Source: Ensifer sp. LC11 (GTDB lineage: Bacteria > Pseudomonadota > Alphaproteobacteria > Rhizobiales > Rhizobiaceae). From it: 64,000 nt of DNA. The first letter of the stretch is position 1, and every line of letters begins with the position of its first letter. The position numbers and the translations under genes are program-made. The notes under the pieces were generated by a model, which saw only the letters and a program-made list of their open reading frames with translations, was not told where the DNA came from and did no database searches. Location of the stretch: positions 62,001 through 126,000 of the forward strand of contig NZ_MBSO01000008.1 of assembly GCF_001695835.1 (NCBI RefSeq), read 5' to 3'. This document shows, one piece after another, positions 56,146-64,000 of the stretch.

Positions 56146-56162
56146 CCGCCTCCGGGCACCAT
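56146..56162 (+). other. attR core
   Basis: CCGCCTCCGGGCACCAT, identical to 13391-13407. Flanked on the left by phage DNA unrelated to the tRNA, so only the 3' end of tRNA-Phe is duplicated. Confidence 0.9.
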
Positions 56163-56265
56163 TTTTCTTCTCGAAGATTTGGTTTCCAAGAACGTTTGAA
56201 GTGCCAGTGGCGCCGTGCGTTCAGCCTCAACACAACGCTGCTTGCGTGCGGCTGCGGTCCATCCC

Positions 56266-56543
56266 TCAATACGTCGTCCATTCCTGCACCAGCATCTTGC
56301 GGAAGCGGATCGCGGCCGGTGAAAGCCGTCCGCCGCGGCGCTCGACCAGGCCGATCATGCGGCTGACGGTGGGGGCGGTAAGCGGCACGGTGGCGATGAG
56401 CGGGTGTTCGACCTGGGGTGTCGCGAGCCGCGGCATAACGGAGATACCGAGGCCCGCCTCGACGTGTCCAAGCGAGGTCGAGAGGTGGCTTGTTGCCACA
56501 CGCACGTGGCCTTTCGCATTAAGGCGCCATGACGACGTGCCTC
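56266..56543 (-). pseudogene. LysR-type regulator, C-terminal remnant
   Basis: The frame gives the last ~90 residues of a LysR effector-binding domain (TSHLSTSLGHVEAGLGISVM, then PRLATPQVEHPLIATVPLTA and the LSPAA...RKMLVQEW end), read back to a stop codon near 56545. No HTH domain is present in the 170 bases before the acyltransferase gene or on the prophage side. The gene was truncated before or by a recombination at this locus. The rest of 56163-56712 holds nothing I recognise. Confidence 0.78.
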
Positions 56544-56712
56544 AAGCGACCCTCCCAAAGGTCGCGCCTTGGCGCACAGTGTTTCCGGGTGGCTGCGCGA
56601 GGTCGCGCAGGACTGGATCGACGGTGCCTCTTCACAAGCGGATGGAAGCGGCGTAATCTTAAAGGATATACTTAAGTAGAGATTATTTAAATAAATCTGG
56701 CGGGACATTGAA

Positions 56713-57759
56713 ATGACTGCGACGGGAGTGCGCGGCGGCAGGCGGGAGCAAATTGACGGGCTTCGCGTGATCGCCATGACCGGGGTCCTCTATGTTCATT
56801 ACTGGAACGAACACCCCACACTGGAATCGGTTCGCGTTTCGCTGTTCTTCATCATCAGCGGCTTCCTGATCGGCATCATACTGCTGTCGGCGAAAGACAG
56901 CCGGGCGACGATCAACGTCACCAATTTCTATGTCCGGCGCTCTCTCAGGCTGCTTCCGGCCCTGTTCCTGATGCTCATCGTGGCCACGCTGTTCAATATG
57001 GACGGCATCCGGCAAAGTCTGGCGTGGCATACGTTTCAAATGTCCAGCCTGTACTTCGCCATGACCGAAGGCTGGAAGCCTTGGGTTGCCGCGCATCTCT
57101 GGAGCCTCAATATCGTCGAGCAGTTCTATCTTACGGCCCCGCTCATCATCATCTTCCTGAGCAGGCGCCATATATTTGTTGCCTATTGCATCATCTTCAC
57201 GATGTCTGTCGTCGCCCGGACACATCACGCCGAGCTCGGTCTCTTCGCCTGGTCAAACATCGTTTTCGCGTTTGACCCGGTGGCAGCGGGGGCGCTGCTT
57301 GCCCTGGTGAAGGACAATGCCGACGTTCGGGCGGTGCTGACGAGCAAGATCAACAACCTGGTATCGATCGCAATCATCGCTTCGCCATTCGCGATCGGTG
57401 TCGAGTTTGGCCACTCGGAGACTTACAAGCTGCTCTGCATCTATGCGCTTTCGTCGATCGTCCTGAGTTCCTACAACGGCTACAAGGGTGTACCGGCGCA
57501 TCTTCTTGCCAATTCGGTCACACGTTTCTTGAGCCGGATAAGTTACGCCATCTATGTGTATCACATGGCGCTTTGGTGGCTCGTCGCGGGCCAGTGGCCG
57601 GAGCTTTACCAGACGGGGCCAGTCACGTTCTTCGTCATGAGCACGGTGACCGTCGCCGTTGCGACCGTCTCCTGGCATCTGATCGAGAAGCACTTCGACG
57701 CGCTCAAGACAGCATTCCCGGTGACCCAGCCGGTGCCGCTTGCGGCGGAGCGGGCTTGA
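56713..57759 (+). CDS. Membrane acyltransferase (acyltransferase 3 / OafA type)
   Basis: A 348-residue multi-span inner-membrane enzyme that would acetylate or acylate a cell-surface sugar. The start RREQIDGLRVIAMTGVLYVH has the R-x(n)-D-G-L-R-A-like and His of the family; VSLFFIISGFLIGIIL, then NFYVRRSLRLLPALFLMLIV (FYxRRxxRxxP motif) confirm it. About ten hydrophobic spans to the C-terminus. Stand-alone gene; polysaccharide or Nod-factor-like targets cannot be told apart. Confidence 0.88.
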   Translation: MTATGVRGGRREQIDGLRVIAMTGVLYVHYWNEHPTLESVRVSLFFIISGFLIGIILLSAKDSRATINVTNFYVRRSLRLLPALFLMLIVATLFNMDGIRQSLAWHTFQMSSLYFAMTEGWKPWVAAHLWSLNIVEQFYLTAPLIIIFLSRRHIFVAYCIIFTMSVVARTHHAELGLFAWSNIVFAFDPVAAGALLALVKDNADVRAVLTSKINNLVSIAIIASPFAIGVEFGHSETYKLLCIYALSSIVLSSYNGYKGVPAHLLANSVTRFLSRISYAIYVYHMALWWLVAGQWPELYQTGPVTFFVMSTVTVAVATVSWHLIEKHFDALKTAFPVTQPVPLAAERA

Positions 57760-58115
57760 GCGGCAGTAGCGCGGTCGCGCATGCAACGTCTGACAAGCGC
57801 ACGCCGGATCTGCGCAATTTTTTTTGCATCAGGAAGCCGCTGAGTGAATTTGCCGTCGCGCACTATGCTCCGCCTATTGCGGACGCAAAGGCTGTCTGAA
57901 GGCGGACCCGGCAGACCACTCGCCTGCGACCCGCCCATTGACCCTCAAACCTAACGCGCACGAGATCCTGCCGCTGTCACCTGCGTTACAGGCGTGTCGC
58001 AACATCTGCCTATTCTGCCGCCCGGGAGGACCTGAGCGGCGCAGTGCATCGCCGCGAAATCGAAAGCCACGACCCTTCGGAAAACGGGGCGTGGTTGGGT
58101 CAACGAGGATCAGAC
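57760..58115. other. Intergenic region before the small secreted protein
   Basis: About 355 bases. It has a T8 run (57819-57826) and GC-rich parts, but no convincing gene, repeat or RNA that I can name. The promoter of the secreted-protein gene should lie in its right part; a GAGGA ribosome site is at 58105-58109. Confidence 0.45.
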
Positions 58116-58337
58116 ATGCGTATACTTGCGAAACTCTCTGTGGCGGCCTTGGTGACGGCAGCGGTCGCCGCGGGTAGCGTTGCTCCTGCATTTGCCGGCG
58201 GCAGCTACTACAAGGGCGTATCGACAACGCCCATCAACGAAGGCCATAAAAGCGAGAAGTACAATCCCAAGGCCAAGGGCGTGAACCGTCCGCCACCGCG
58301 AAACGGTGCCTACTACAAGGGCATCATGCGCAAATAG
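58116..58337 (+). CDS. Small secreted protein
   Basis: A 73-residue protein with a classical signal peptide: MRILAKLSVAALVTAAVAAG and cleavage after AFA. The mature ~47 residues are basic with two copies of YYKG (GGSYYKGV and NGAYYKGIM) flanking a Pro/Asn-rich middle. ATG 58116 follows GAGGA. A terminator follows. Tandem YYKG motifs suggest surface or polymer binding, but I know no function. Confidence 0.72.
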   Translation: MRILAKLSVAALVTAAVAAGSVAPAFAGGSYYKGVSTTPINEGHKSEKYNPKAKGVNRPPPRNGAYYKGIMRK

Positions 58338-58415
58338 GTGCTGCATCCCGGGGGAGATGCGCGACTGAAGTGTTTTGGCCAACCCCGGGGACGACGTCAC
58401 ATCTGAGAGCAAGCC

Positions 58416-58437
58416 AGGGCGCCGATGGCGCCCTTTT
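58416..58437. terminator. Bidirectional terminator
   Basis: Perfect 8-bp stem AGGGCGCC / GGCGCCCT, 3-base loop, then TTT on the plus strand. It lies between the convergent secreted-protein and glycosyltransferase genes. Confidence 0.78.
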
Positions 58438-58441
58438 CACT

Positions 58442-59689
58442 TCAGATCAAGACGTGGCCGAGAATATCGCCTTCACTGATCACCAGGTTCGGCAGATGCC
58501 CCGTGCGAAGGTAGTGCTTGCGGTCGCTGTCGGCAGTGATGAACACAGCGGTGCGCGCGATCTCCTCCGGCGTCAGCTCAGTCGTCCCGGGTACGACGGC
58601 GATTTCCGAGCGCAAGCCCAGGTCCCGCAACAGCTCCTCGATCGCGCTATGGTCCTCTACGCCGTGCAGCACGAGCCGATCGATTTCCGCGACCGCGTTG
58701 GTGCGCCACATCACCGTTTGCAGCGCGACCATAAGCGGCAGCACGCCTCTTGTCCGTTGCAGCTCGGGATGGTGTTCAAAGCCGGCAAGCATCAGCCGGG
58801 TGTAGAGCTCGTAGGCGCGGATGTAGTCCTTTTTCATGATCCACATGCGCAAGGCGACGGTCATGCGCACCATGGTGAAGTCCTTCACCTGCGCGTCGAG
58901 GTACAACCGGCGATCGGGTGTCAGCCGCACCGCGCCGCGCTTGGCGCCCGAATAGAGAAAGTACTCAAGGCCGCCGCGATAGCTGTCCCAAGCGGTCAAC
59001 ACGTCGGCGTGGCCGGCCTGCGGCCGGTCACGGGCAATCTTGGAGCGGATGACCTGCCGATAGAACGGCTTTGACAGGAAGGCGACCGCGCCCTGGTCCA
59101 GGAAGTGAGCGAGATAGGCGAAGGCCCAGTAGGCGAAATTGCGCGGTACCCAGGCGGAACGTAGCGCCGCGCTCCGGTAGATGCCGATTTCCGGGAACAC
59201 GTGGCGCTCGACCAGAAAGTCGAAGACGGTTTCGAAATCCCGCTTCTTGAATCTCGTGTCCTTCACTACGCTGTAGAACGGCGGGTCGTCGCGTTCCGCG
59301 ACCTCGTCATGGGCGTACCAGGGCGCGTAACAGGCGGTGACCTCCGGATTGAGGTCCAGGTAGCGGATTGCCTCACGCATGCCGTCGTTGATGAGGATGT
59401 CGTCGTCGGCCAGGTAGAGCACGTATTCGCCGGTTGCCCGGCTGAAGGCGCTGACAACGTTGGCACTGGACCCGTAGTTCTCCGCCTGCCGCAGGTAGCG
59501 GATCGGCAGTCCTTGCGCGATGAAGCGCTCGACCACATCGCCTGTGTCATCGGTGGACGCGTTGTCGGAGATGATGATCTCGTATTTGTAGGAGAACTGG
59601 TAGAGGTCGACGAAGTAGCCGAGCGCCTTTTCGAGAAAGGCGGCGCGGTTATAGGTTGGAATGCAGATGCTCAGCTTAACCTGGCTCAC
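58442..59689 (-). CDS. Family 2 glycosyltransferase
   Basis: A 415-residue GT-A-fold enzyme transferring a sugar from a nucleotide donor. LSICIPTYNRAAFLEKAL starts the fold, EIIISDNASTDDTGDVV holds the first aspartates, and VLYLADDDILINDGM is the D-x-D metal site. The C-terminal 170 residues are helical with basic patches and probably bind membrane or acceptor. I take GTG 59689 (GGAGAGG upstream) over ATG 59701. Single gene; acceptor unknown. Confidence 0.86.
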   Translation of the reverse strand: MSQVKLSICIPTYNRAAFLEKALGYFVDLYQFSYKYEIIISDNASTDDTGDVVERFIAQGLPIRYLRQAENYGSSANVVSAFSRATGEYVLYLADDDILINDGMREAIRYLDLNPEVTACYAPWYAHDEVAERDDPPFYSVVKDTRFKKRDFETVFDFLVERHVFPEIGIYRSAALRSAWVPRNFAYWAFAYLAHFLDQGAVAFLSKPFYRQVIRSKIARDRPQAGHADVLTAWDSYRGGLEYFLYSGAKRGAVRLTPDRRLYLDAQVKDFTMVRMTVALRMWIMKKDYIRAYELYTRLMLAGFEHHPELQRTRGVLPLMVALQTVMWRTNAVAEIDRLVLHGVEDHSAIEELLRDLGLRSEIAVVPGTTELTPEEIARTAVFITADSDRKHYLRTGHLPNLVISEGDILGHVLI

Positions 59690-60052
59690 TCGCCTCTCCA
59701 TGGTCAGTCGTCACGGGCGGCTTCCAGTGCTGTGGACTTGCCGTTTTGCCTGCTTCGTCGGACCGTGGGGTCTGTGAAAAGGCGCAACGGGACCGCGCTT
59801 GGGAAGCACTCCCAGTGCGTCCGTTATTCCGTTTCGATCTTGTGTGAGCCTTGTCTTGGACAAGCGGCAGCATGTTGCCGCCTGCGCTGGATCGTGATGG
59901 CCAGATCGGGACGGCAGGTAGCGCCGTTAGTATTTTGTTAACCATGTTGGCGCAGGCTGGCTGGTCACTGCAGCAGCGTTTCTGCCCATTCGAATGCGCT
60001 GCTGCCCCGGAGCCGCGAAATGCACACATTCTTGCGAGGGAGCCGAGTAAGG
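59690..60052. other. Intergenic region between glycosyltransferase and small membrane protein
   Basis: About 360 bases with divergent promoters expected. A 9-bp perfect inverted repeat GCAGCAGCG / CGCTGCTGC (59970-59978 with 59997-60005) stands 48 bases before the small gene and could be a leader hairpin. No gene seen. Confidence 0.45.
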
Positions 60053-60148
60053 ATGCACCACATGGCAGAGCACATGATGAAGCTGCTGATGAGCATCATG
60101 GCCGCGCTTTCGCTCGGCTCGCTGCTGTTCCTGGTGGCTATTCTCTAG
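60053..60148 (+). CDS. 31-residue single-span membrane protein
   Basis: Product MHHMAEHMMKLLMSIMAALS plus LGSLLFLVAIL: a His/Met-rich start and one transmembrane helix. ATG 60053 or 60062 could be used; GAGGG and TAAGG lie upstream. The sequence is compact and ends right after the helix, like the protein at 4242-4316. His/Met content might hint at metal contact. No family name. Confidence 0.5.
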   Translation: MHHMAEHMMKLLMSIMAALSLGSLLFLVAIL

Positions 60149-60214
60149 CTAGGACGCCGCTCTGGCGGCAGTCTGGATTCGGGCGACAATTCTTGTGCCT
60201 GCCGTGGTGGGTCG

Positions 60215-60601
60215 TCAGGGATAGAGATAGAATTCATCCCAGTTCTCGTGCGGCACAAGTTCGCCGATCTTGTATTCAAAAGACAGGATATCGAGGTGCT
60301 CCGCGTCCGTGCGGCACTTGAACTTCAGCTTGTACCATTCCCCTTTGCTGCGAAACACTGCGCCCGGCGCCTTCATCTTGTCCTCGGCAATGACCGGGTC
60401 GCCGAACGTGTAGGCGATCACCTTGTCTGGCTTGAAGCTCGACTTGTCGGCGCTGATGCGCTCCATCGCCTCGGTGTCGCAGCGCTGTTCCAGGCGCGTC
60501 TGCGGATCGAGCTTTTCGAACTGGCGCACCAGAGCCTGATCCATCGCCAATGCCGGGGAAAATGTGGCGGCGAAGACGAGCGGGTACGCGATTGTCTTCA
60601 T
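60215..60601 (-). CDS. DUF930 domain protein, exported
   Basis: A 128-residue protein with signal peptide (MKTIAYPLVFAATFSPALAM) and a DUF930 domain: LDPQTRLEQRCDTEAMERI, KVIAYTFGDPVI, RSKGEWYKLKFKC and the C-terminal GELVPHENWDEFYLYP. The two Cys probably form a disulfide in the periplasm. The family is rhizobial; function not known. AGGAG precedes ATG 60601. Confidence 0.87.
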   Translation of the reverse strand: MKTIAYPLVFAATFSPALAMDQALVRQFEKLDPQTRLEQRCDTEAMERISADKSSFKPDKVIAYTFGDPVIAEDKMKAPGAVFRSKGEWYKLKFKCRTDAEHLDILSFEYKIGELVPHENWDEFYLYP

Positions 60602-60706
60602 GCTCGACGGACTCCTGCCATGAAAAAGAACCATACCCCGGCAAATCACTTCCGGGACTGGCCTGCGGTTTCAGTTAAGCATTGTGGCCATTCCAAGGCG
60701 CAGGGA

Positions 60707-61168
60707 TCACGCTTCAGAAACGTCGATCCATTCCGCACCTGTCAGCTCGACGATCCGGCTGGGGCTGATATGCACGGCCGCATTGGTGGCGCCGGCCGCC
60801 GGAACAACGATGTCGTAGGCTTTCAGCGACAGGTCGCAATAGATGCTGTGCGGCTTGGCAAGCCCGAAAGGGCAGACGCCGCCAACCGGATGCCCGGTCT
60901 CGGCTTCCACCTCGTCGAAGCCGAGCATACGCGCCTTGGTGCCGAAGCGGGCCTTGTATTTCTTGTTGTCGAGCCGGGCGTCGCCACGCGTAACGATCAG
61001 GATCACGTCGTCGCCGACACGCAGCGCCAGCGTCTTGGCGATCTGCGCCGGTTCGACACCGTGGCCTTCGGCCGCAAGCGCGACCGTCGCGGTGCTCTGG
61101 CGAAGCTCGATGACGTCGATGTCGGGGGCGTGCTGCGAAAAGAAGTCTTTGACGGAAGCAAGGCTCAT
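60707..61168 (-). CDS. YbaK/EbsC-type aminoacyl-tRNA deacylase
   Basis: A 153-residue protein of the YbaK/ProX superfamily, which clears mischarged tRNA such as Cys- or Ala-tRNA-Pro. AAEGHGVEPAQIAKTLALRV, GDARLDNKKYKARFGTKARM and the TGHPVGGVCPFGL block are conserved; the key lysine is in AQIAKTL. Stand-alone domain, cytoplasmic. Which tRNA it edits cannot be decided. Confidence 0.9.
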   Translation of the reverse strand: MSLASVKDFFSQHAPDIDVIELRQSTATVALAAEGHGVEPAQIAKTLALRVGDDVILIVTRGDARLDNKKYKARFGTKARMLGFDEVEAETGHPVGGVCPFGLAKPHSIYCDLSLKAYDIVVPAAGATNAAVHISPSRIVELTGAEWIDVSEA

Positions 61169-61258
61169 GGCGAAAGGGTCACATTATTGGAGCTGTGGCG
61201 ATCGGTGCCGAGGCGCGAAGGGTAATTTGATCGCTCCCGCATCGGGCGCGCAAATCTC

Positions 61259-61447
61259 TCAATCGTCGTTTGAGGCGTCAAGGTCCTCTGGACGTCGGCC
61301 TTCCTGTTGCGGCGGAAGGTAGCCATGGCTGGTGAACCAGCTCTCGAGGATGGTGGTGATCGCCTGATCCCGCGTCTGTACGCCCGGATGATCCGTCATG
61401 AATGACTTGAGCGCGGTCTCGATCTTGTCGGTGTAAAGTGCGTTCAC
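61259..61447 (-). CDS. Small protein of unknown function, RHH-like pattern
   Basis: A 62-residue protein from GTG 61447, chosen because GGAGG lies five bases upstream; the frame is open to GTG 61495. KIETALKSFMTDHPGVQTRD then QAITTILESWFTSHGYL reads like a ribbon-helix-helix helix pair without the usual first strand, followed by an acidic tail. Function not known. Confidence 0.6.
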   Translation of the reverse strand: MNALYTDKIETALKSFMTDHPGVQTRDQAITTILESWFTSHGYLPPQQEGRRPEDLDASNDD

Positions 61448-61593
61448 GTTCGCCTCCGTCTGCCGATCTACAATGTCCGGCTCATTGGTTCGCACAGCAG
61501 ATCACAGTGCCCCGCCGCCCGTCGCGCGTCCAGACGAAATGGCACGCAGCGCGATCGCTGGCGCGAAAGGTAGCGGACGCTGGGCGACCTGGA

Positions 61594-61848
61594 TCAGGCC
61601 TGTTTGACGATGCGGATCAGCACCAGAAGGATGACGGCGCCGATTGTGGCGTGCAGGATCGCGGAAAGAATGCCGCTGCCGAGACTGATGCCGATCGCCG
61701 GGAAGAGGAAGCCGGCGATAAAGGCGCCGATGATGCCGACGACCATGTTGCCGATGAGGCCGAAGCCGAACCCCTTGACGATCAGACCGGCCAACCAGCC
61801 TGCGATCGCACCGACAATCAGGAATACGAGGATGCTTTCGATACCCAT
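61594..61848 (-). CDS. GlsB/YeaQ/YmgE family stress membrane protein
   Basis: An 84-residue protein with three hydrophobic helices and the family motif GAIAGWLAGLIVKGFGFGLI, then GNMVVGIIGAFIAGF. Proteins of this family are induced by envelope or osmotic stress and sit in the inner membrane. AAAGGGA precedes ATG 61848. Alone in its orientation between unrelated genes. Confidence 0.92.
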   Translation of the reverse strand: MGIESILVFLIVGAIAGWLAGLIVKGFGFGLIGNMVVGIIGAFIAGFLFPAIGISLGSGILSAILHATIGAVILLVLIRIVKQA

Positions 61849-62003
61849 GAGTGATTCCCTTTCCGTTGGACCTTCAAGGGAAAGATAGATCAGGATCTCA
61901 AATCAGATAGGGGGCAATTTCATCGCGCGACGATTTTTTTGTGCGGACCGTAAGACTGGCGTGGCGACGGCGCCGCCACGCTGTAGGGCTTTTCTGCGGA
62001 CGT

Positions 62004-63299
62004 TCAGACGATGCCGCCTCCGCCGCCGGCAACGGCCGGACGCTCGGCCGCGACCTTCGCGCGGTAACCGCTCTTGCGGTAGGTTGCGACCGGGGCGATC
62101 GCGCCGCCGTTTTCAAACCGCGCCATCGCAAGGATCGGTTCGACGTCGGCCCGAAAGGCGGCCTTCAGCGTTTCTGTTGCCATCAGAGCGTCATTGCCGT
62201 CTTGGTAGCCTTCCAGTGTCTTGCGATCAACGATGAGCGCCTGGGCATAGGCGCGGCAGACCTCGGTCGCGCTCGTCATCAGGCTCTCGATCGGGTCGGT
62301 GACATTGTGGCTCTGGTCGAGCATATGCGCCGGTCGGAAGTCTTTGGCGCGACGGGTTTCGGCATCCACCAGCTCGTTGAAGACGAGGAACAGCCGGTAG
62401 GGATCGATCGAACCCGTGTCGAGGTCGTCGTCGCCATATTTCGAATCGTTGAAGTGGAAGCCGCCGAGCTTGCCGAACTGGATGAGCCGGGCGACGATCA
62501 TCTCGATATTGACGTTCGGCGCATGGTGGCCGAGGTCGACGAGGCAGAAGGCCTTGGGGCCCAGCTCCTGGGCGATCAGGTAATTGCTGCCCCAGTCCTG
62601 GACCACGGTCGAATAGAAGGCCGGTTCGAACATCTTGTGTTCGGTAAAGACCCGCCAATCCTCCGGCAGCGCGGCATAAACCGATTTCATCGCGTCGAGA
62701 TAACGCTCGAAGGCGCGGGTGAAATTGCTCTGACCAGGGAAGTTGGAGCCGTCGCCGATCCAGACGGTCAGTGCTTTCGAGCCGAGCTGCCGGCCGATCT
62801 CGATGCATTCGAGATTGTGCTCCACCGCCTGGCGACGCGTGGCGGCATCGACATGCGACAGCGAGCCGAACTTGTAGGAGTGTTCCTGGCCCGGCGCGTC
62901 GGAGAAGGTGTTGGAATTCATCGCGTCGAAACCGAGGCCGAGTGAGGCGCCCTTCTCTCTCAGTTCGGAAATGTCGCTGACCTTGTCCCACGGGATATGC
63001 AGCGAGACGGTCGGCGTCGCCCTGGTTAACTCATGGATGACGGCGCAATCCTCGAGCTTGTCGAAAATGTTGCGCGGCTCGCCCTTGCCGGGGAAGCGGG
63101 CAAAGCGCGTGCCGCCGGTGCCGACCCCCCAGGAGGGCACGGCGACGCCATAGGCGGCGACCTTGCGCTTGATCGCGTCGATCGAAATGCCGCGCCGGTC
63201 GAGCCTCTCACCGAGGCTTTCGTAATCGCGGCGAAGCGCCGCCAGACGGATTTCGTTCTCGGCCTCGACTGTCGCGTGGCTGATCATCGTCGTCGTCAT
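62004..63299 (-). CDS. rhaI: L-rhamnose isomerase (RhaI type)
   Basis: A 431-residue TIM-barrel sugar isomerase that converts L-rhamnose to L-rhamnulose in the rhizobial rhamnose pathway. Blocks: YGVAVPSWGVGTGGTRFARF, IPWDK, FDAMNSNTF, VWIGDGSNFPGQ, FTEHKMFEPAFYSTVVQDWG (metal Glu), LVDLGHHAPNVN and GGFHFNDSKYGDDDL (metal Asp/His). This is the RhaI of R. leguminosarum type, not E. coli RhaA. AAGGAG precedes ATG 63299. Downstream of rhaD by 14 bases, so one operon. Confidence 0.93.
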   Translation of the reverse strand: MTTTMISHATVEAENEIRLAALRRDYESLGERLDRRGISIDAIKRKVAAYGVAVPSWGVGTGGTRFARFPGKGEPRNIFDKLEDCAVIHELTRATPTVSLHIPWDKVSDISELREKGASLGLGFDAMNSNTFSDAPGQEHSYKFGSLSHVDAATRRQAVEHNLECIEIGRQLGSKALTVWIGDGSNFPGQSNFTRAFERYLDAMKSVYAALPEDWRVFTEHKMFEPAFYSTVVQDWGSNYLIAQELGPKAFCLVDLGHHAPNVNIEMIVARLIQFGKLGGFHFNDSKYGDDDLDTGSIDPYRLFLVFNELVDAETRRAKDFRPAHMLDQSHNVTDPIESLMTSATEVCRAYAQALIVDRKTLEGYQDGNDALMATETLKAAFRADVEPILAMARFENGGAIAPVATYRKSGYRAKVAAERPAVAGGGGGIV

Positions 63300-63313
63300 G
63301 AAACTCTCCTTGA

Positions 63314-64000
63314 TCAGCGGGTAAACGACTGGGCGTTGCCCGCGTCGACATTGATGATGTTGCCGGTCGATTTCGCCGACATGTCGGAGGCAAGGAAGTA
63401 AATCGCCTCGGCGATATCCTCCGGGAAGACGCTGAGCTTCAGCATCGAGCGCTCGCGATAATGCGCCTCGAGGTCGTCGACATCCATCTTGTAGGCGGCG
63501 GCGCGCTGTTCCTTCCATTCGCCGGTCCAGATCTTCGAGCCGCGCAGCACCGCATCCGGATTGACGACGTTGACGCGGATCTGAGCCGATGCGCCCTCAA
63601 GCGCCAGGCAGCGGGCAAGGTGGATCTCGGCCGCCTTGGCGGTGCAATAGGCGGAAGCCCCGGGGGAGGCGGCAAGGCCGTTCTTGGAGGCGACGAAGAC
63701 GACGTTGCCGCCGGCCTTCTGCTGGCGGAAGACGCGGAAGGCTTCGCGCGAAACGAGGAAGTAACCGGTCGTCAGGATCTCGATGTTCTTGTTCCAGAGC
63801 GCCAGCGTCGTGTCCTCGATCACGGCGGACGAGGCGAGACCAGCGTTGGACACAAGAATGTCGAGACCGCCGAAGGCGAGCAGCGTGTCGGCGAAGCCGC
63901 CTTCAACCGCCGCCTCGCTGGTGACATTCATGCTGACGGAACGCACGAAATCCTTGCCATAGCGCTTGGACAATTCGCCCTCGGCGGCAGAAAGCGCGTT
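63314..64000 (-). CDS. rhaD: Bifunctional rhamnulose-phosphate aldolase/dehydrogenase RhaD, C-terminal part
   Basis: The last ~229 residues of a protein whose start lies beyond the window. What is seen is the short-chain dehydrogenase domain: GGLDILVSNAGLASSAVIED (NAG motif), VVFVASKNGLAASPGASAYC TAKAAEIHLARC (Ser, Tyr-x3-Lys active site) and NVVNPDAVLRGSKIW. The family is about 690-700 residues with an N-terminal class II aldolase domain, which splits rhamnulose 1-phosphate; the SDR part oxidises L-lactaldehyde. First of the rhaD-rhaI pair. Confidence 0.9.
   Translation of the reverse strand, partial: NALSAAEGELSKRYGKDFVRSVSMNVTSEAAVEGGFADTLLAFGGLDILVSNAGLASSAVIEDTTLALWNKNIEILTTGYFLVSREAFRVFRQQKAGGNVVFVASKNGLAASPGASAYCTAKAAEIHLARCLALEGASAQIRVNVVNPDAVLRGSKIWTGEWKEQRAAAYKMDVDDLEAHYRERSMLKLSVFPEDIAEAIYFLASDMSAKSTGNIINVDAGNAQSFTR

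Larger units (their letters stand above)
13391..56162. mobile_element. Complete siphovirus prophage in tRNA-Phe
   Basis: About 42.8 kb bounded by direct 17-bp repeats (13391-13407 and 56146-56162). A tyrosine integrase lies next to attL. All modules of a temperate siphovirus are present in order: integration/early-left operon, repressor/cro, early-right with two methyltransferases, NusG-like regulator, HK97-type packaging and head, non-contractile tail with tape measure, fibres, lysis, then cargo before attR. No structural gene looks broken; the only frameshift I see is in a cargo zinc protein. It may therefore be inducible. Nucleotide usage resembles the host, suggesting a phage adapted to Rhizobiaceae. 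Confidence 0.93.

Noticed and set aside
13391-56162. Gene transfer agent instead of prophage
   Set aside because: Some tail genes look GTA-like, but integrase, att repeats, repressor/cro, replication-type and lysis genes show a true temperate phage.
61958-61981. Terminator after rhaI (8-bp GCGTGGCG/CGCCACGC stem)
   Set aside because: No T run follows on the minus strand; may be a hairpin only.
1-64000. CRISPR array, insertion sequence or rRNA
   Set aside because: No regularly spaced direct repeats, transposase motifs or rRNA sequence seen on reading; only the intergenic palindromes and phage sites repeat.

Overview
The window is GC-rich, gene-dense DNA from an alphaproteobacterium of the Rhizobiaceae. 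The best guess is an Ensifer/Sinorhizobium chromosome. The evidence is a set of rhizobial families (UPF0262, DUF2948, DUF1515, DUF930), RhaI/RhaD of the rhizobial rhamnose pathway, Rhizobiaceae-type intergenic palindrome repeats, and the block murA - DUF2948 - hisD - UPF0262 - LMW phosphatase - infA - maf - yacG - tRNA-Phe.

Layout. 1-4.4 kb: start of a type I polyketide/fatty-acid synthase, divergent from a Wza-type polysaccharide export lipoprotein, then NAD salvage genes pncA and pncB and a 24-residue membrane protein. 4.4-6.6 kb: a small DnaB-like ATPase and a lower-GC AbiTii-domain gene beside tRNA-Thr. 6.7-13.4 kb: the conserved housekeeping block, with four intergenic palindromic repeats. 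13.39-56.16 kb: a complete siphovirus prophage of about 42.8 kb integrated in tRNA-Phe. It is bounded by identical 17-bp att cores, with a shared integrase arm-site motif at both ends. 56.2-64 kb: a LysR remnant, a sugar acyltransferase, a small secreted protein, a family 2 glycosyltransferase, several small stress or membrane proteins, and rhaI plus the 3' part of rhaD.

The prophage reads as a lambda-like programme with its own parts. A leftward early operon (18.7 to 13.5 kb) carries integrase, an excisionase-like protein, an HNH protein, a DnaN-like sliding clamp and a DUF550 nucleotide pyrophosphohydrolase. A LexA/CI-type repressor (S24 peptidase) and a Cro-like protein are divergent. Four copies of a 13-bp dyad (GGA-N7-TCC), arranged as two pairs about 40 bp apart, lie on the early promoters and are the likely operators. 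The rightward early genes include a CII-like regulator, a predicted adenine methyltransferase, a cytosine-5 methyltransferase and a NusG-like protein. A structured 205-bp leader with a terminator follows and opens the late operon, which suggests a NusG-paralogue version of lambda Q antitermination. The late genes are HNH, TerS, TerL, portal, ClpP-type protease, capsid, connectors, tail tube, a tail chaperone pair with a dnaX-like -1 frameshift site, tape measure, tail tip, fibres and lysis.

Between the lysis genes and attR lies a cargo region. It has a divergent repair-type pair under a perfect alphaproteobacterial LexA box (an ATP-dependent DNA ligase on one side; zinc proteins and a secreted thermonuclease on the other) and a single-chain ABC-ATPase/TOPRIM protein (OLD- or fused PARIS-like) that is the best candidate for an anti-phage system here. 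All calls come from reading the sequence; no database search was possible.
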